Positions 17,798 through 26,479 of a DNA stretch of 64,000 nucleotides are shown piece after piece. The position numbers and the translations under genes were made by a program. The notes beneath the pieces were generated by a model. The model did no database searches. It was not told the origin of the DNA and saw only the letters and a list, made by a program, of their open reading frames with translations. Each line of letters opens with the position of its first letter. The stretch's first letter is position 1. Origin of the DNA: Nocardia salmonicida NBRC 13393 (GTDB lineage: Bacteria; Actinomycetota; Actinomycetes; Mycobacteriales; Mycobacteriaceae); NCBI RefSeq assembly GCF_001613085.1, contig NZ_BDBR01000013.1, positions 1 through 64,000 on the forward strand, written 5' to 3'.

Positions 17798-18658
17798 TCA
17801 CATATCGAGCCCGAGATCGAGTACGCGCACGGAGTGCGTCAGGGCGCCGATGGCGAGGTAGTCGACGCCGGTGCTCGCGTACTCGGCGGCTTGATCGAGC
17901 GAAAGTCCGCCGGAGGACTCGAGTTTCGTGTCGGGAGCCGCCGCGTTGCGGCGCTGGACGGCGGCCTGCGTCTGCCAGAGCGCGAAGTTGTCCAGCAGCA
18001 CCAGTTCGACGTTCTCGGCGAGCACCGCGTCGAGTTGTTCGAGGCTGTCGACCTCGACCTCGCAGGCGATATCCGGGGCCAATTCGCGGACCGCGCGCAA
18101 AGCGTTGACGACCGAACCCGCGGCGACCACGTGGTTGTCCTTGATCAGCGCGGCATCGCCGAGCCCCATCCGATGGTTCACGCCGCCACCGACGCGGACC
18201 GCGTACTTCTGCAGGGCGCGCAGGCCGGGCAACGTTTTCCGGCTGTCGCGGATCTTGCACTCGGTGCCGTCGACCGCGTCGACCCAGGCGGCCGTCGCGG
18301 TGGCGATGCCGGACAGATGGCAGACCAGGTTGAGCATGGTCCGTTCGGCGGTGAGCAGGCCGCGGGTGGGCGCGACGACGCTCAGCACCGACGTGCCCGG
18401 CTCCACCCGGGTGCCGTCGGGGACTCGCGCGGTGATCTCGTAGGCATCAGCGCCGAGCACCTCGTCGAGAACGAGCAGCCCGGCGTCGATGCCCGCGACG
18501 GTGCCGTGCTGGCGCGAGACCACCGAGGCCTTGCTCACGGCGTCTTCGGCGACGGTGGCGACCGTGGTGACGTCGGGCCCGTAGCGCAGGTCCTCGTCGA
18601 GAGCGGTACGGATCAGCGTCAGCAGCTCATCACGGTCCAGGGTGGCGTCCAGAGCCAT
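17798..18658 (-). CDS. nadC: Nicotinate-nucleotide pyrophosphorylase (carboxylating)
   Basis: Quinolinate phosphoribosyltransferase of 286 residues, making nicotinate mononucleotide, CO2 and pyrophosphate from quinolinate and PRPP: the third step of de novo NAD synthesis. Recognisable segments are EDLRYGPDVTT near the N-terminus, the PRPP/quinolinate-binding RKTLPGLR and KYAVRVGGGVNHRMGL, and the barrel end VELVLLDNF and LESSGGLSL. The ATG at 18658 has GGAG upstream; a longer frame to 18763 would extend into nadB. It is the last gene of nadABC here. Confidence 0.95.
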   Translation of the reverse strand: MALDATLDRDELLTLIRTALDEDLRYGPDVTTVATVAEDAVSKASVVSRQHGTVAGIDAGLLVLDEVLGADAYEITARVPDGTRVEPGTSVLSVVAPTRGLLTAERTMLNLVCHLSGIATATAAWVDAVDGTECKIRDSRKTLPGLRALQKYAVRVGGGVNHRMGLGDAALIKDNHVVAAGSVVNALRAVRELAPDIACEVEVDSLEQLDAVLAENVELVLLDNFALWQTQAAVQRRNAAAPDTKLESSGGLSLDQAAEYASTGVDYLAIGALTHSVRVLDLGLDM

Positions 18659-18759
18659 TACTGCACTCCTGTTCTCCGGGCGACTGTGCGCCGCGTCGAT
18701 CGGGCGGGGCGAGTCTCGCTCCGCCGGAATTTCTTGAACAACAGACCGGGCGTGCGATG

Positions 18760-20373
18760 TCACCGCACCCCGGTCGGCAAGGGCGCGAAATCGACTGCCG
18801 CGGTGGATAGCTCGAGTGCGCCGCGCGCGTCGAGAGCGACCGCGATGCTGTGCCGCTGCCCGTCGACGGGCCCCGGATACTCCGAGCGGGTGTGGCAGCC
18901 GCGACTCTCCTGACGTGCCGCCGCCGCGAGCAGCAGGGCGCGCGCCGTCACGGTGAGCGCCGCGTCCTCGATACGGCGCAGGTGCGGGGCCGCGGTCACC
19001 GAATCCTCGGCAGTGTCGAGCATCGGCACGATCGAACTCGCCGCATCGATACGCGTCAGCGCCTCGGTGAGCCCGGCGCCGTCACGCACGACGGAAGCGC
19101 GCTCGGTCATCGCCTGCTGTACCACCGAACGTTCAGCGAATTCCAGTGTCCACGAGTAGATCTCGTCGACCCGAGCGCGCGTTCCGACACGTTCGGCCGC
19201 CGCCGCGCCTGCCCGCTCGCCCACCACCAGCCCTTCGAGCAAACTGTTGGAGGCCAGTCGGTTCGCGCCGTGCAGTCCCGTTCTGGCGACCTCGCCCGCG
19301 GCGTAGAGCCCCGCGACGCCGGTGCGCCCGTGCGTATCGGTGACGACGCCACCGCACTGGTAGTGCGCGGCGGGCGCGACCGGGATCAGTTGCGCCGCAG
19401 GGTCGATCCCCGCCGCCAGGCACGACGCGGTGATCGTCGGGAACCGCTGGGCGAACCCGTCGACGGCGCGCGCGTCGAGGAAGACATGGTCGGTGCCCGA
19501 CGCCCGCATGCGCTCCGCGATCGCGCGCGACACCACATCCCGGGGAGCCAGGTCGCCTCGCGGATGCACCCCTTCGGTCACCGAGCGCCCCTGGGAATCC
19601 ACGAGTATCGCGCCTTCGCCACGAACCGCCTCGCTGATCAACGGCCGCCTGCCCACTCCGCCCGGGGTGTAGAGCACGGTCGGATGGAACTGCACGAACT
19701 CGAGATCGGCCACCGCCGCCCCGGCCCACAAGGCCAGCGCCACACCGTCACCGGTCGCTCCCGGCGGATTGGTACTGAGCGCGTAGAGCTGCCCGAGCCC
19801 GCCGGTGGCCAGCAGGACAGCGGGCGTGTGCACGACACCGAAACCGTTGTCCGACACCGCGATAACGCCCTGCACGCCGTCGGCGCCGGTCACCACGCGC
19901 AGTGCGGCGGCGCCGAAGATCACCGGCAGTCCCGCCGCGTTGAGCGCGCGCTGCACCTCGGCGCCGGTGGCGTCGCCGCCGGCGTGGATGATGCGACGCG
20001 TGCTGTGCCCGCCCTCGCGAGTGCGCGAGATCTGCCCGTCACGACCGAGGTCGAAGACCGCGCCGAGGTCGGTCAGCGCGGCCACCGCGGCCTGGCCGCC
20101 CTCGACGATCGAACGCACCGCGTCGACCTCGCACAACCCGGCGCCTGCCTCGACCGTGTCGAGCACGTGCGAGTCCACCGAGTCGCCGAGCGGTGCGACG
20201 ACAGCGATGCCGCCTTGCGCGTACTGGGTCGAGGTATCGGTCGGGCCACCCTTGCTGAGGATGAGCACCCGCAGCCCACGCAACGACGCCGTACGCGCCG
20301 CGGTGAGACCGGCCACGCCCCCGCCGATGACGACCAGGTCGACCTCGGCCTCCCAGGAAACCGGAACCGTCAT
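18760..20373 (-). CDS. nadB: L-aspartate oxidase
   Basis: Flavoprotein of 537 residues oxidising L-aspartate to iminoaspartate for NadA. The FAD-binding DLVVIGGGVAGLTAA lies at about residues 12-26. Later come STQYAQGGIAVV, EFVQFHPTVLY, RGEGAILVD, and the C-terminal FAD segment YAAGEVARTGLHGANRLASNSLLEG, given by its key GANRLASNSLLE. The ATG at 20373 is preferred to a GTG at 20415 that would overlap nadA by 11 bases, because the shorter form fits the usual N-terminus. Confidence 0.95.
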   Translation of the reverse strand: MTVPVSWEAEVDLVVIGGGVAGLTAARTASLRGLRVLILSKGGPTDTSTQYAQGGIAVVAPLGDSVDSHVLDTVEAGAGLCEVDAVRSIVEGGQAAVAALTDLGAVFDLGRDGQISRTREGGHSTRRIIHAGGDATGAEVQRALNAAGLPVIFGAAALRVVTGADGVQGVIAVSDNGFGVVHTPAVLLATGGLGQLYALSTNPPGATGDGVALALWAGAAVADLEFVQFHPTVLYTPGGVGRRPLISEAVRGEGAILVDSQGRSVTEGVHPRGDLAPRDVVSRAIAERMRASGTDHVFLDARAVDGFAQRFPTITASCLAAGIDPAAQLIPVAPAAHYQCGGVVTDTHGRTGVAGLYAAGEVARTGLHGANRLASNSLLEGLVVGERAGAAAAERVGTRARVDEIYSWTLEFAERSVVQQAMTERASVVRDGAGLTEALTRIDAASSIVPMLDTAEDSVTAAPHLRRIEDAALTVTARALLLAAAARQESRGCHTRSEYPGPVDGQRHSIAVALDARGALELSTAAVDFAPLPTGVR

Positions 20374-20404
20374 GGTCGTTACCGGCTCGGCCCCGCGGCG
20401 GCGG

Positions 20405-21442
20405 TCATTCGCCACCGCCGGAGTTGCCGATGGCGATCATCCGCTGCACCGAGGCGCGACCGGCCTCGGCCATCGCCAGGTCGACGTGCACCTCGTCGGC
20501 GCCCTCGACCAGGCAGCGCAGCAGCGCGGCCGGGGTGATCATCTTCATGTACTTGCAGGACGCGCGATCGTTGACGGCCTGGAAGTCGATTCCGGGCGCC
20601 GCCTTGCGCAGCTGGTGCAGCATGCCGATCTCGGTCGCCACCAGCACCTGGGTGGAGTGCGAGGCCTTCGCCGCGTCGATCATCCCGCCGGTCGACAGGA
20701 TGTGCACCCGCTCGGCCGGGAACGCGCCCTCGCCGGCCAGATACAGCGCCGAGGTGGCGCAACCGCACTCCGGGTGCACGAACAGCTCGGCATCGGGGTG
20801 GGTGCGGGCCTGCTCGGTGAGCTCGTCGCCGTTGATACCGGCGTGCACGTGGCATTCGCCCGCCCAGATGTGCATGTTCTCGCGGCCGGTCTCGCGCTTG
20901 ACGTGCGCGCCGAGGAACTGGTCGGGCAGGAACAGCACCTCACGGTCGCGGTCGATCGAGTCGACCACGTCGACGGCGTTGGAGGAGGTGCAGCAGATGT
21001 CGGTGAGCGCCTTCACCTCGGCGGTGGTGTTCACGTACGACACCACCATCGCCTCGGGGTGCTCGGCCTTCCAGGCACGCAGTTCCTCGGCGGAGATCGA
21101 ATCGGCCAGCGAGCAGCCCGCGCGCTGATCCGGGATGAGCACGGTCTTGGCCGGGCTCAGGATCTTGGCGGTCTCGGCCATGAAGTGCACGCCGCAGAAC
21201 ACGATGGTGTCCTCTTCGGCCTCGGCCGCGATGCGCGAGAGCGCCAGCGAGTCGCCGACGTGGTCGGCCACGTCCTGGATCTCGGGCAGCTGGTAGTTGT
21301 GCGCGAGGATGGTCGCATTGCGTTCGCGCGCCAGGCGGCGCACCTCCTGCGCCCATTCCGGCGTCGCCTCGACACCCGCGTAGCCCGTGGGTCCGTCGAA
21401 GACGGAATCCATCAGCGTCCGCTGTGCAGTCGTCGTCGCCAT
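20405..21442 (-). CDS. nadA: Quinolinate synthase
   Basis: [4Fe-4S] enzyme of 345 residues condensing iminoaspartate with dihydroxyacetone phosphate to quinolinate. The three family Cys regions are [19 protein letters not shown] and HPECGCATS, with the substrate motif [12 protein letters not shown] near residues 46-57. The ATG at 21442 is preceded by an AGGGAG-type site; in-frame starts run back to 21616 but would cross the operator. First gene of the nad operon, divergent from nrtR across a palindrome. Confidence 0.95.
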   Translation of the reverse strand: MATTTAQRTLMDSVFDGPTGYAGVEATPEWAQEVRRLARERNATILAHNYQLPEIQDVADHVGDSLALSRIAAEAEEDTIVFCGVHFMAETAKILSPAKTVLIPDQRAGCSLADSISAEELRAWKAEHPEAMVVSYVNTTAEVKALTDICCTSSNAVDVVDSIDRDREVLFLPDQFLGAHVKRETGRENMHIWAGECHVHAGINGDELTEQARTHPDAELFVHPECGCATSALYLAGEGAFPAERVHILSTGGMIDAAKASHSTQVLVATEIGMLHQLRKAAPGIDFQAVNDRASCKYMKMITPAALLRCLVEGADEVHVDLAMAEAGRASVQRMIAIGNSGGGE

Positions 21443-21497
21443 GGTGGCTCCCTTCATCGTGCGAGCGGCTCCATCGCCGCGATTCGCACCTAACCAG

Positions 21498-21520
21498 GTT
21501 TTCGACTTATAATCGAAAAC
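21498..21520. promoter_or_regulatory. NrtR operator with embedded divergent -10 elements
   Basis: Perfect 8-bp arms GTTTTCGA and TCGAAAAC flank CTTATAA. The spacer and arm together contain TATAAT on the plus strand (21508-21513) and TATAAG on the minus strand. The operator therefore covers the -10 of nrtR and probably of nadA. It ends exactly one base before the nrtR GTG. Confidence 0.82.
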
Positions 21521-22237
21521 GTGCCCCATAGTAACACCATCCACGAATCGCTCACCGCGGTGTTCCAGGTACGCCGCTTCCCTCCGAGCATTTCCGCAGG
21601 TAGAGGCGCCAAGCACCCGGAGTTGGCGGTTCTGCTGTGGGAACGTGCGCTCGATCCGCAGAAAGGCACGTGGTCGCTACCCGGCGGCCGCCTGCGCGAC
21701 GACGAAGACCTCGACACCTCCGCCCGGCGCCAGCTCGCCGAGAAGGTCGACGTGCGCGATCTGCACCACCTCGAGCAGGTGTCGGTGTTCAGCAACCCCG
21801 ACCGGGTCCCCGCGCCGCGCCGCATCGCCTCGGCCTACCTCGGCCTCGTCCCCCTCACCACCGAACCCGAACTCCCCTCCGACACCACCTGGCACCCGGT
21901 CTCGAACCTGCCCGACATGTCCTTCGATCACCGCACCGTCGTCGACCATGCCCGCACCCGCCTGGCCGCCAAGCTCTCCTATACCAACATCGCCTACGCA
22001 CTGGCTCCCGACACGTTCACCATGTCGACGTTGCGCGAAATCTATTGCGCCGCACTCGGCTACGACGTCGATACCACCAACCTCCAGCGAGTTCTCACCC
22101 GCCGCAAGGTGATCACGCCCACCGGCGACACCGCTCCCTCCGGGCGGGCGGGAGGTCGGCCCGCGGCGCTGTACCGCTTCACCGACTCCGGCCTGCGCGT
22201 CACCGACGAATTCGCCGCGCTACGGCCACCGGGCTGA
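21521..22237 (+). CDS. nrtR: NrtR, Nudix-related repressor of NAD biosynthesis
   Basis: Regulator of 238 residues: an N-terminal Nudix-fold effector domain and a C-terminal winged helix (about residues 160-235). The Nudix box is degenerate. G-x5-E is kept in GRLRDDE, but the catalytic REUXEE positions read RQLAEK, so hydrolysis is unlikely and a sensing role (ADP-ribose or NAD-related) is expected. The GTG start directly abuts the operator and the TATAAT lies 8 bases before it, which implies a leaderless transcript. It should repress nadABC. Confidence 0.9.
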   Translation: MPHSNTIHESLTAVFQVRRFPPSISAGRGAKHPELAVLLWERALDPQKGTWSLPGGRLRDDEDLDTSARRQLAEKVDVRDLHHLEQVSVFSNPDRVPAPRRIASAYLGLVPLTTEPELPSDTTWHPVSNLPDMSFDHRTVVDHARTRLAAKLSYTNIAYALAPDTFTMSTLREIYCAALGYDVDTTNLQRVLTRRKVITPTGDTAPSGRAGGRPAALYRFTDSGLRVTDEFAALRPPG

Positions 22238-22246
22238 GAGCGAGAC

Positions 22247-22657
22247 TCAGGCGCGGGTCGGCACCAATTCGGCGACAAGGGCTTCGATGCGAGACCTGAT
22301 CTCGTCGCGGATCGGGCGCACCGACTCCATGTCCTTGCCCGCCGGGTCTTCCAGGACCCAGTCGCGATAACTCACGCCGGGGAATACGGGACAGGTGTCG
22401 CCGCAGCCCATGGTGATGACGACGTCGGAGGTTTCCACGGCGTCGTAGGTGAGGATCTTCGGCGTCTGGTCGGCGATGTCGATGCCGAGTTCGGCCATCG
22501 CCGCGACCGCGGCCGGGTTGATCGTCTCGGCGGGCGCGCTGCCCGCGGACCTGACCTCGACGGCGTCACCGGCGAGGTGGGTGAGGAAACCGGCGGCCAT
22601 CTGGGAGCGACCGGCGTTGTGGACGCAGACGAACAACACGCTGGGCTTGGTGGTCAT
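22247..22657 (-). CDS. arsC: Arsenate reductase (low-molecular-weight phosphatase fold)
   Basis: Cytoplasmic reductase of 136 residues converting arsenate to arsenite for export by Acr3. The P-loop C-x5-R is CVHNAGRS near residues 11-18, the general-acid loop is in LEDPAGKD, and the relay cysteines are in GCGDTCP. That pattern matches the thioredoxin- or mycothiol-coupled families; which donor is used cannot be decided. The ATG at 22657 is used; a TTG 9 bases upstream sits too close to a GAAAGG. It lies 15 bases downstream of acr3 in the same unit. Confidence 0.9.
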   Translation of the reverse strand: MTTKPSVLFVCVHNAGRSQMAAGFLTHLAGDAVEVRSAGSAPAETINPAAVAAMAELGIDIADQTPKILTYDAVETSDVVITMGCGDTCPVFPGVSYRDWVLEDPAGKDMESVRPIRDEIRSRIEALVAELVPTRA

Positions 22658-22672
22658 GTGGGGCAATGCCTT

Positions 22673-23758
22673 TCAGTGGGCCGGGGAGGCCGAGGGCGTG
22701 GTGGTGGGAAATCGTTGACGTAGTGCCAGCGAGACATAGACCAGCGCGACGAGGACGGGGACCTCGATCAGGGGGCCGACGACTCCGGCGAGTGCCTGGC
22801 CGGAGGTGGCGCCGAAGGTGGCGATCGCTACCGCGATGGCGAGTTCGAAGTTGTTGCCCGCGGCGGTGAACGCGAGGGTGGTGGTGCGGGCGTAGCCGAG
22901 GCCCATGGCGGCGCCGAGGGCGTAGCCGCCGCCCCACATCACGGCGAAGTACGCCAGCAAGGGCAGGGCGATGCGCACGACGTCGACGGGGTGGGCGGTG
23001 ATCTGCTCGCCCTGCAAGGCGAACAGGATCACGATGGTGAACAGCAGACCGTAGAGCGCCCATGGGCCGATCCGTGGCAGGAATCTCTCCTCGTACCAGT
23101 CGCGGCCCTTGGCGCGTTCGCCCAGGCGGCGGGAGAGGAAACCGGCGAGCAGCGGGATGCCGAGGAAGATCAGGACCGATTTCGCGATCTGCCAGGGGGA
23201 GACGTCGATCGTGGTCTGTTCGAGGCCGAGCCACCCGGGCAGGACCGACAGGTAGAACCAGCCGAGCACGGCGAACATGAGGACCTGGAAGACCGAGTTC
23301 AGGGCCACCAGTACGGCGGCGGCTTCGCGATCGCCGCAGGCCAGGTCGTTCCAGATGATCACCATGGCGATGCAGCGGGCCAGGCCGACGATGATCAGGC
23401 CGGTGCGGTATTCGGGCAGGTCGGGCAGAAATAGCCAGGCCAGGGCGAACATCAGCGCGGGGCCGAGTACCCAGTTCAGGACCAGCGAGCCGATCAGCAG
23501 CTTGCGGTCGCCGGTGACCGAGTCGAGGCGGTCGTAGCGCACCTTGGCCAGCACCGGGTACATCATGATCAGCAGGCCGAGTGCGATCGGCAGGGAGATG
23601 CCGTCGATCTCGACCGCGCTCAACGCGTCGCCGAGGCCGGGGATCATGCGCCCGAGCAGCAACCCGGCGGCCATCGCCACCCCGATCCAGACCGGAAGGA
23701 AGCGGTCGAGCGTGGACAGTTTGCCCACGACGGCGGGATGCTCGGTCGCGGTGCTCAT
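22673..23758 (-). CDS. acr3: Arsenite efflux transporter Acr3
   Basis: Membrane carrier of 361 residues in the BASS/ACR3 family with ten predicted helices. The conserved cysteine of helix 4 is seen in GLARCIAMVIIWNDLACGD, and helix 9 has the family segment FTAAGNNFELAIAVAIATFG (key AAGNNFELA). It exports As(III) using the proton gradient. Its start overlaps the arsR stop by 4 bases, coupling the two. Confidence 0.93.
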   Translation of the reverse strand: MSTATEHPAVVGKLSTLDRFLPVWIGVAMAAGLLLGRMIPGLGDALSAVEIDGISLPIALGLLIMMYPVLAKVRYDRLDSVTGDRKLLIGSLVLNWVLGPALMFALAWLFLPDLPEYRTGLIIVGLARCIAMVIIWNDLACGDREAAAVLVALNSVFQVLMFAVLGWFYLSVLPGWLGLEQTTIDVSPWQIAKSVLIFLGIPLLAGFLSRRLGERAKGRDWYEERFLPRIGPWALYGLLFTIVILFALQGEQITAHPVDVVRIALPLLAYFAVMWGGGYALGAAMGLGYARTTTLAFTAAGNNFELAIAVAIATFGATSGQALAGVVGPLIEVPVLVALVYVSLALRQRFPTTTPSASPAH

Positions 23759-24126
23759 AGGGTCACCGCTCCGGCCTCGGTCGCGAGTACCTCCGACAGC
23801 CGCGCCAACGCGTGCGGGACGACCCGGTAGTACACCCAGGACGCGCGGCGTTCGCTGGTCAGCAAACCGGCTTCGCGCAGCACCTTCAGGTGGTGGGAGA
23901 TGGTCGGTTGGGTCACGTCGATCCCCGTCGACAGGTCGCAGACGCAGGCCTCGCCGCCGGCGCGGGACGCGATCGCCGAGAGCAGCCGCAGGCGAACCGG
24001 GTCGGCGAGCGCCTTGAACAGCACGGCCAGCTCGGTGGCGGTCTCGCCGGTCATCGGTGCGCGGGTGCTGAGTGTGGCCTCACACGAGGGTGCGGCCACA
24101 CTCAGCGGCAGATCCTGATTCGACAT
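23755..24126 (-). CDS. arsR: ArsR-family arsenic-responsive repressor
   Basis: Winged-helix repressor of 123 residues. The metal-site helix carries ACVCDL (the CxC of classical ArsR, about residues 60-65), followed by the recognition helix QPTISHHLKVLREAGLL. A further Cys at residue 15 could be a third thiolate ligand. It leads the arsR-acr3-arsC unit and should release its operator when arsenite binds. The candidate operator at 24122-24146 overlaps its start codon. Confidence 0.9.
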   Translation of the reverse strand: MSNQDLPLSVAAPSCEATLSTRAPMTGETATELAVLFKALADPVRLRLLSAIASRAGGEACVCDLSTGIDVTQPTISHHLKVLREAGLLTSERRASWVYYRVVPHALARLSEVLATEAGAVTL

Positions 24127-24146
24127 ACGTCGATATTGATCGATGT
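24122..24146. promoter_or_regulatory. Candidate ArsR operator over the arsR start
   Basis: TCGAT-ATTG-ATCGA is a perfect palindrome inside a looser GACAT...ATGTC repeat. The left edge, GACATACGTCGA, matches two further copies upstream of arsI. It overlaps the first codon of arsR, consistent with autorepression. Confidence 0.6.
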
Positions 24147-24199
24147 CTAATCAAGAAGGCAAGCGAACACTGTGTGAACTTGCTCGCGGTAGAGGCCGG

Positions 24200-24718
24200 T
24201 CAGCCGCAGCAGCTCGCGCCGGAGTCGACCGCCTTCGCCTTGGCCTCGGTGCCGCAGCAGGCGCCCTCGGCCTCGGCTTCGGCCGCGGTGCCGCAGCAGA
24301 CCTCGACCGCTTCGGCGTCGGTGCGGCCGAGTTCGGGTGCGGTGCCGAAGGTTTCGCTGTCGGACAGCACTGTGTAGACCTCCCACCGTTCGGCGCTCGG
24401 CCCGGTCACCCACACCTTGTCCTGGGTGGCGAAGCAACAGGTGGTCGCGATCTGTTCCTCGGTGAACAGGCCCGCTTGCGAGAGTCGGGCGATCTCGCCG
24501 TGTACCTGCTCGGAGGATTCGACCTCGACTCCGAGGTGGTTGAGGGACCCGCCCTGGCCCGCGTTCTCGATCAGTACGAGCTTGAGCGGGGGCTCGGCGA
24601 TCGCGAAGTTGGCGTAGCCGGGCTTGCGCTTGGCCGGTTCGGTGGCGAACAGAGTGGAATAGAACCGCACGGCGGTGTCGAGGTCGTCGACGTTGAGGGC
24701 CAGCTGGATACGAGACAT
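24200..24718 (-). CDS. arsI: ArsI/CadI-type organoarsenical lyase (glyoxalase fold)
   Basis: Vicinal-oxygen-chelate protein of 172 residues related to ArsI (C-As lyase acting on trivalent methyl or aromatic arsenicals) and CadI. The likely metal triad is Gln5, His61 (NHLGVEV) and Glu113 (RWEVYTV); the vicinal pair Cys94-Cys95 (TTCCFATQ) would hold the arsenical. The last 35 residues add three CC motifs (VCCGT, ACCGT, SCCG) in an Ala/Glu-rich linker. These could bind extra As(III) or other thiophilic metal. It lies between the two arsR genes, on the minus strand. Confidence 0.85.
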   Translation of the reverse strand: MSRIQLALNVDDLDTAVRFYSTLFATEPAKRKPGYANFAIAEPPLKLVLIENAGQGGSLNHLGVEVESSEQVHGEIARLSQAGLFTEEQIATTCCFATQDKVWVTGPSAERWEVYTVLSDSETFGTAPELGRTDAEAVEVCCGTAAEAEAEGACCGTEAKAKAVDSGASCCG

Positions 24719-24738
24719 GATCGAACCTCCACTTGTGT

Positions 24739-24793
24739 GACATATATCGAAGAACTTGTGAGGCCGAGTCTGCCCACCTTTTCGACATATGTC
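24739..24793. promoter_or_regulatory. Two GACATA-type operators between arsI and the second arsR
   Basis: GACATATATCGA (24739-24750) and the perfect palindrome GACATATGTC (24784-24793) lie in the 99-base divergent gap. Together with GACATACGTCGA at 24122 they make three copies of one motif in 670 bases. They suggest that one or both ArsR proteins regulate all the arsenic transcripts. Confidence 0.65.
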
Positions 24794-24817
24794 AATACCG
24801 CGGGTAAGGTCGATGTC

Positions 24818-25177
24818 ATGCCGAAGGCGCTACCGATGATCGATATGTCCGCCCCCGTCTGCTGCGCGCCCGTGGCGGCGGGGCCCGTCGACGACGCCGC
24901 CGCGCTGGAGGTGGCGCTGCGGCTCAAGGCGATCGCCGACCCGGCCAGGGTCAGATTGCTGTCACTGCTACTGACCAGCCCGCTCGGTGAGGAGAACGGC
25001 GGCGACCTCGCCGCCGCGGTCGGTCTGAGCGAGTCCACCGTCTCTCACCATCTCGGCCAGTTGCGCAAAGCGGGCCTGGTGGAGTCCGAACGGCGGGGGA
25101 TGAACACCATCCATCGCGCCCGCCGCGACGCACTGTCCGCACTGTGCACGGTGCTCGATCCCAACTGCTGCACATAG
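24818..25177 (+). CDS. ArsR/SmtB-family repressor with N-terminal Cys pair
   Basis: Winged-helix regulator of 119 residues, divergent from arsI. Its HTH is GLSESTVSHHLGQLRKAGLVES. It lacks the helix-3 CxC of the other ArsR but has Cys15-Cys16 (APVCCAPV) and a C-terminal pair in PNCCT. The Corynebacterium glutamicum type of ArsR uses Cys15 and Cys16 plus a Cys in the HTH region; that third residue is absent here, so the C-terminal pair may complete the site. The ATG at 24818 is chosen because it leaves the palindromes free upstream. Confidence 0.82.
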   Translation: MPKALPMIDMSAPVCCAPVAAGPVDDAAALEVALRLKAIADPARVRLLSLLLTSPLGEENGGDLAAAVGLSESTVSHHLGQLRKAGLVESERRGMNTIHRARRDALSALCTVLDPNCCT

Positions 25178-25216
25178 TCTTCCGCCGTTCGAGCTTCGTC
25201 GTGGGTTGATTCGCCC

Positions 25217-26395
25217 TCAGGCGGTGAGTTCGCGTTGCAAAGGGGTGCGGAAGCGGGGGATGGCTCGGACTTCACCGAACCAGGTTGTGGTGCGGGCGAT
25301 TTCGGCGTCGATAAGTTTTTCGGTGTCGGCGCCGACATCTTCGAGTAGGCGGGTCACTACTTCGCCGTCGGGGCGTTGGGCCCAGCCGCCCACTATGCGG
25401 CCGTCGGCCCAGATGGTGGGGCCGATATTGCCGTTGGTGTCGAAAAGCGCAGGGGTGTGGGGGCCGAGGAACCATGCTCGGGATTGCCAGCCCATGGGGG
25501 TCGGGTCGAGGGCGGGGAGTAGGGCTGCCCACGGTTCGGGGGTGGGGGCGGGGGCGAGGTCGTCGGCGAGGATTATGCCGGGGGTGCCGTCGAGGTCTAC
25601 CTCGACTGTGTCGAGTTCCGCCAAGGCTTTCCGGACTTCACCGAGCGTCCAGCCGGTCCACCATTTCAGGTCGGTGACCGGGGCCGGTCCGAAGGTGCGC
25701 AACCACTGACGTACCAGTTCGACGCGGGCCCGTGCGGCGGGCAACGGTGAAAACCCTTCGGGTAGCCAGGTTTCCACGGGGGCCCAGGTGTACTGGCTGC
25801 TGGTCCAGCTGCCGTTCGGGCGGCCGCGCACGATGCGACCTTCGGCGCCGAGGACGACCAGGACCCAGGTGGTGATGCTGGTCGGTTTGGAATAGGACTT
25901 GCCGGGCGCGGTGTCTATCTGGGTGCGCAGGCGTGGCACGTCCTTGCTCAGCTGGACGCCGGTCGCCGCGCCGCGGGTCAGCAATGCCGCGTGGGTCTCG
26001 GCTTCCACGTCGGCGAGCCAGGTCGAGATGTCGCCGTCGACCACGCCGGCCTGTTCGATGAAGCGACCGTAGGTGCGGCGTTGTTTGTGGGCCAGCGCAT
26101 CGCAGGTGGAGGCCTGTAGAACAGGGAGCAACTCGGTCGGCGCGACGAACATCGTGCGGCGCATGGCGAGCATGCGAATCAGGGCGCGGTCGTCGTACAA
26201 CGCCTTCTCGACATGGGCCGGAGTGAGATCGATGCCACGGGCGCCGACCGAAAGGAACACCGTCGCCGGGTCGGTGGCGTGCAGAACCACCATCGAGCGC
26301 GCGATGTCGACCGGGTCGTTCGAGCGGGCCGACGGCGCGAGGCGATGCCTGGTCGCCAATCTGGCGCGACGCTGCGCGGTATCGATCGAGAGCAT
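25217..26395 (-). CDS. AlkZ/YcaQ-like winged-helix DNA-binding protein (HTH_42)
   Basis: Protein of 392 residues in the family of AlkZ, the DNA glycosylase that removes alkylated or cross-linked bases. The N-terminus RRARLATRHRL and the stretch DIARSMVVLHATDPATVFLSV are typical, and the C-terminal domain has the winged-helix pattern. The catalytic QxQ/QxD motif of AlkZ and YcaQ is not obvious: the matching place reads LHATDP. This member may be non-catalytic or have a different specificity. The ATG at 26395 is used instead of a start 33 bases upstream. Confidence 0.72.
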   Translation of the reverse strand: MLSIDTAQRRARLATRHRLAPSARSNDPVDIARSMVVLHATDPATVFLSVGARGIDLTPAHVEKALYDDRALIRMLAMRRTMFVAPTELLPVLQASTCDALAHKQRRTYGRFIEQAGVVDGDISTWLADVEAETHAALLTRGAATGVQLSKDVPRLRTQIDTAPGKSYSKPTSITTWVLVVLGAEGRIVRGRPNGSWTSSQYTWAPVETWLPEGFSPLPAARARVELVRQWLRTFGPAPVTDLKWWTGWTLGEVRKALAELDTVEVDLDGTPGIILADDLAPAPTPEPWAALLPALDPTPMGWQSRAWFLGPHTPALFDTNGNIGPTIWADGRIVGGWAQRPDGEVVTRLLEDVGADTEKLIDAEIARTTTWFGEVRAIPRFRTPLQRELTA

Positions 26396-26479
26396 GAGCG
26401 GATGGTATGCGGGGACACCGACAACCACGCGCGTGTGCGGCGCGAGCGGGTTCGGATCGGCTGTGCTGTCGAGGGCGCG

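Noticed and set aside
18850..20538. Long plus-strand frame across nadB
   Set aside because: Arg/His-rich antisense shadow of nadB, which has intact FAD motifs.
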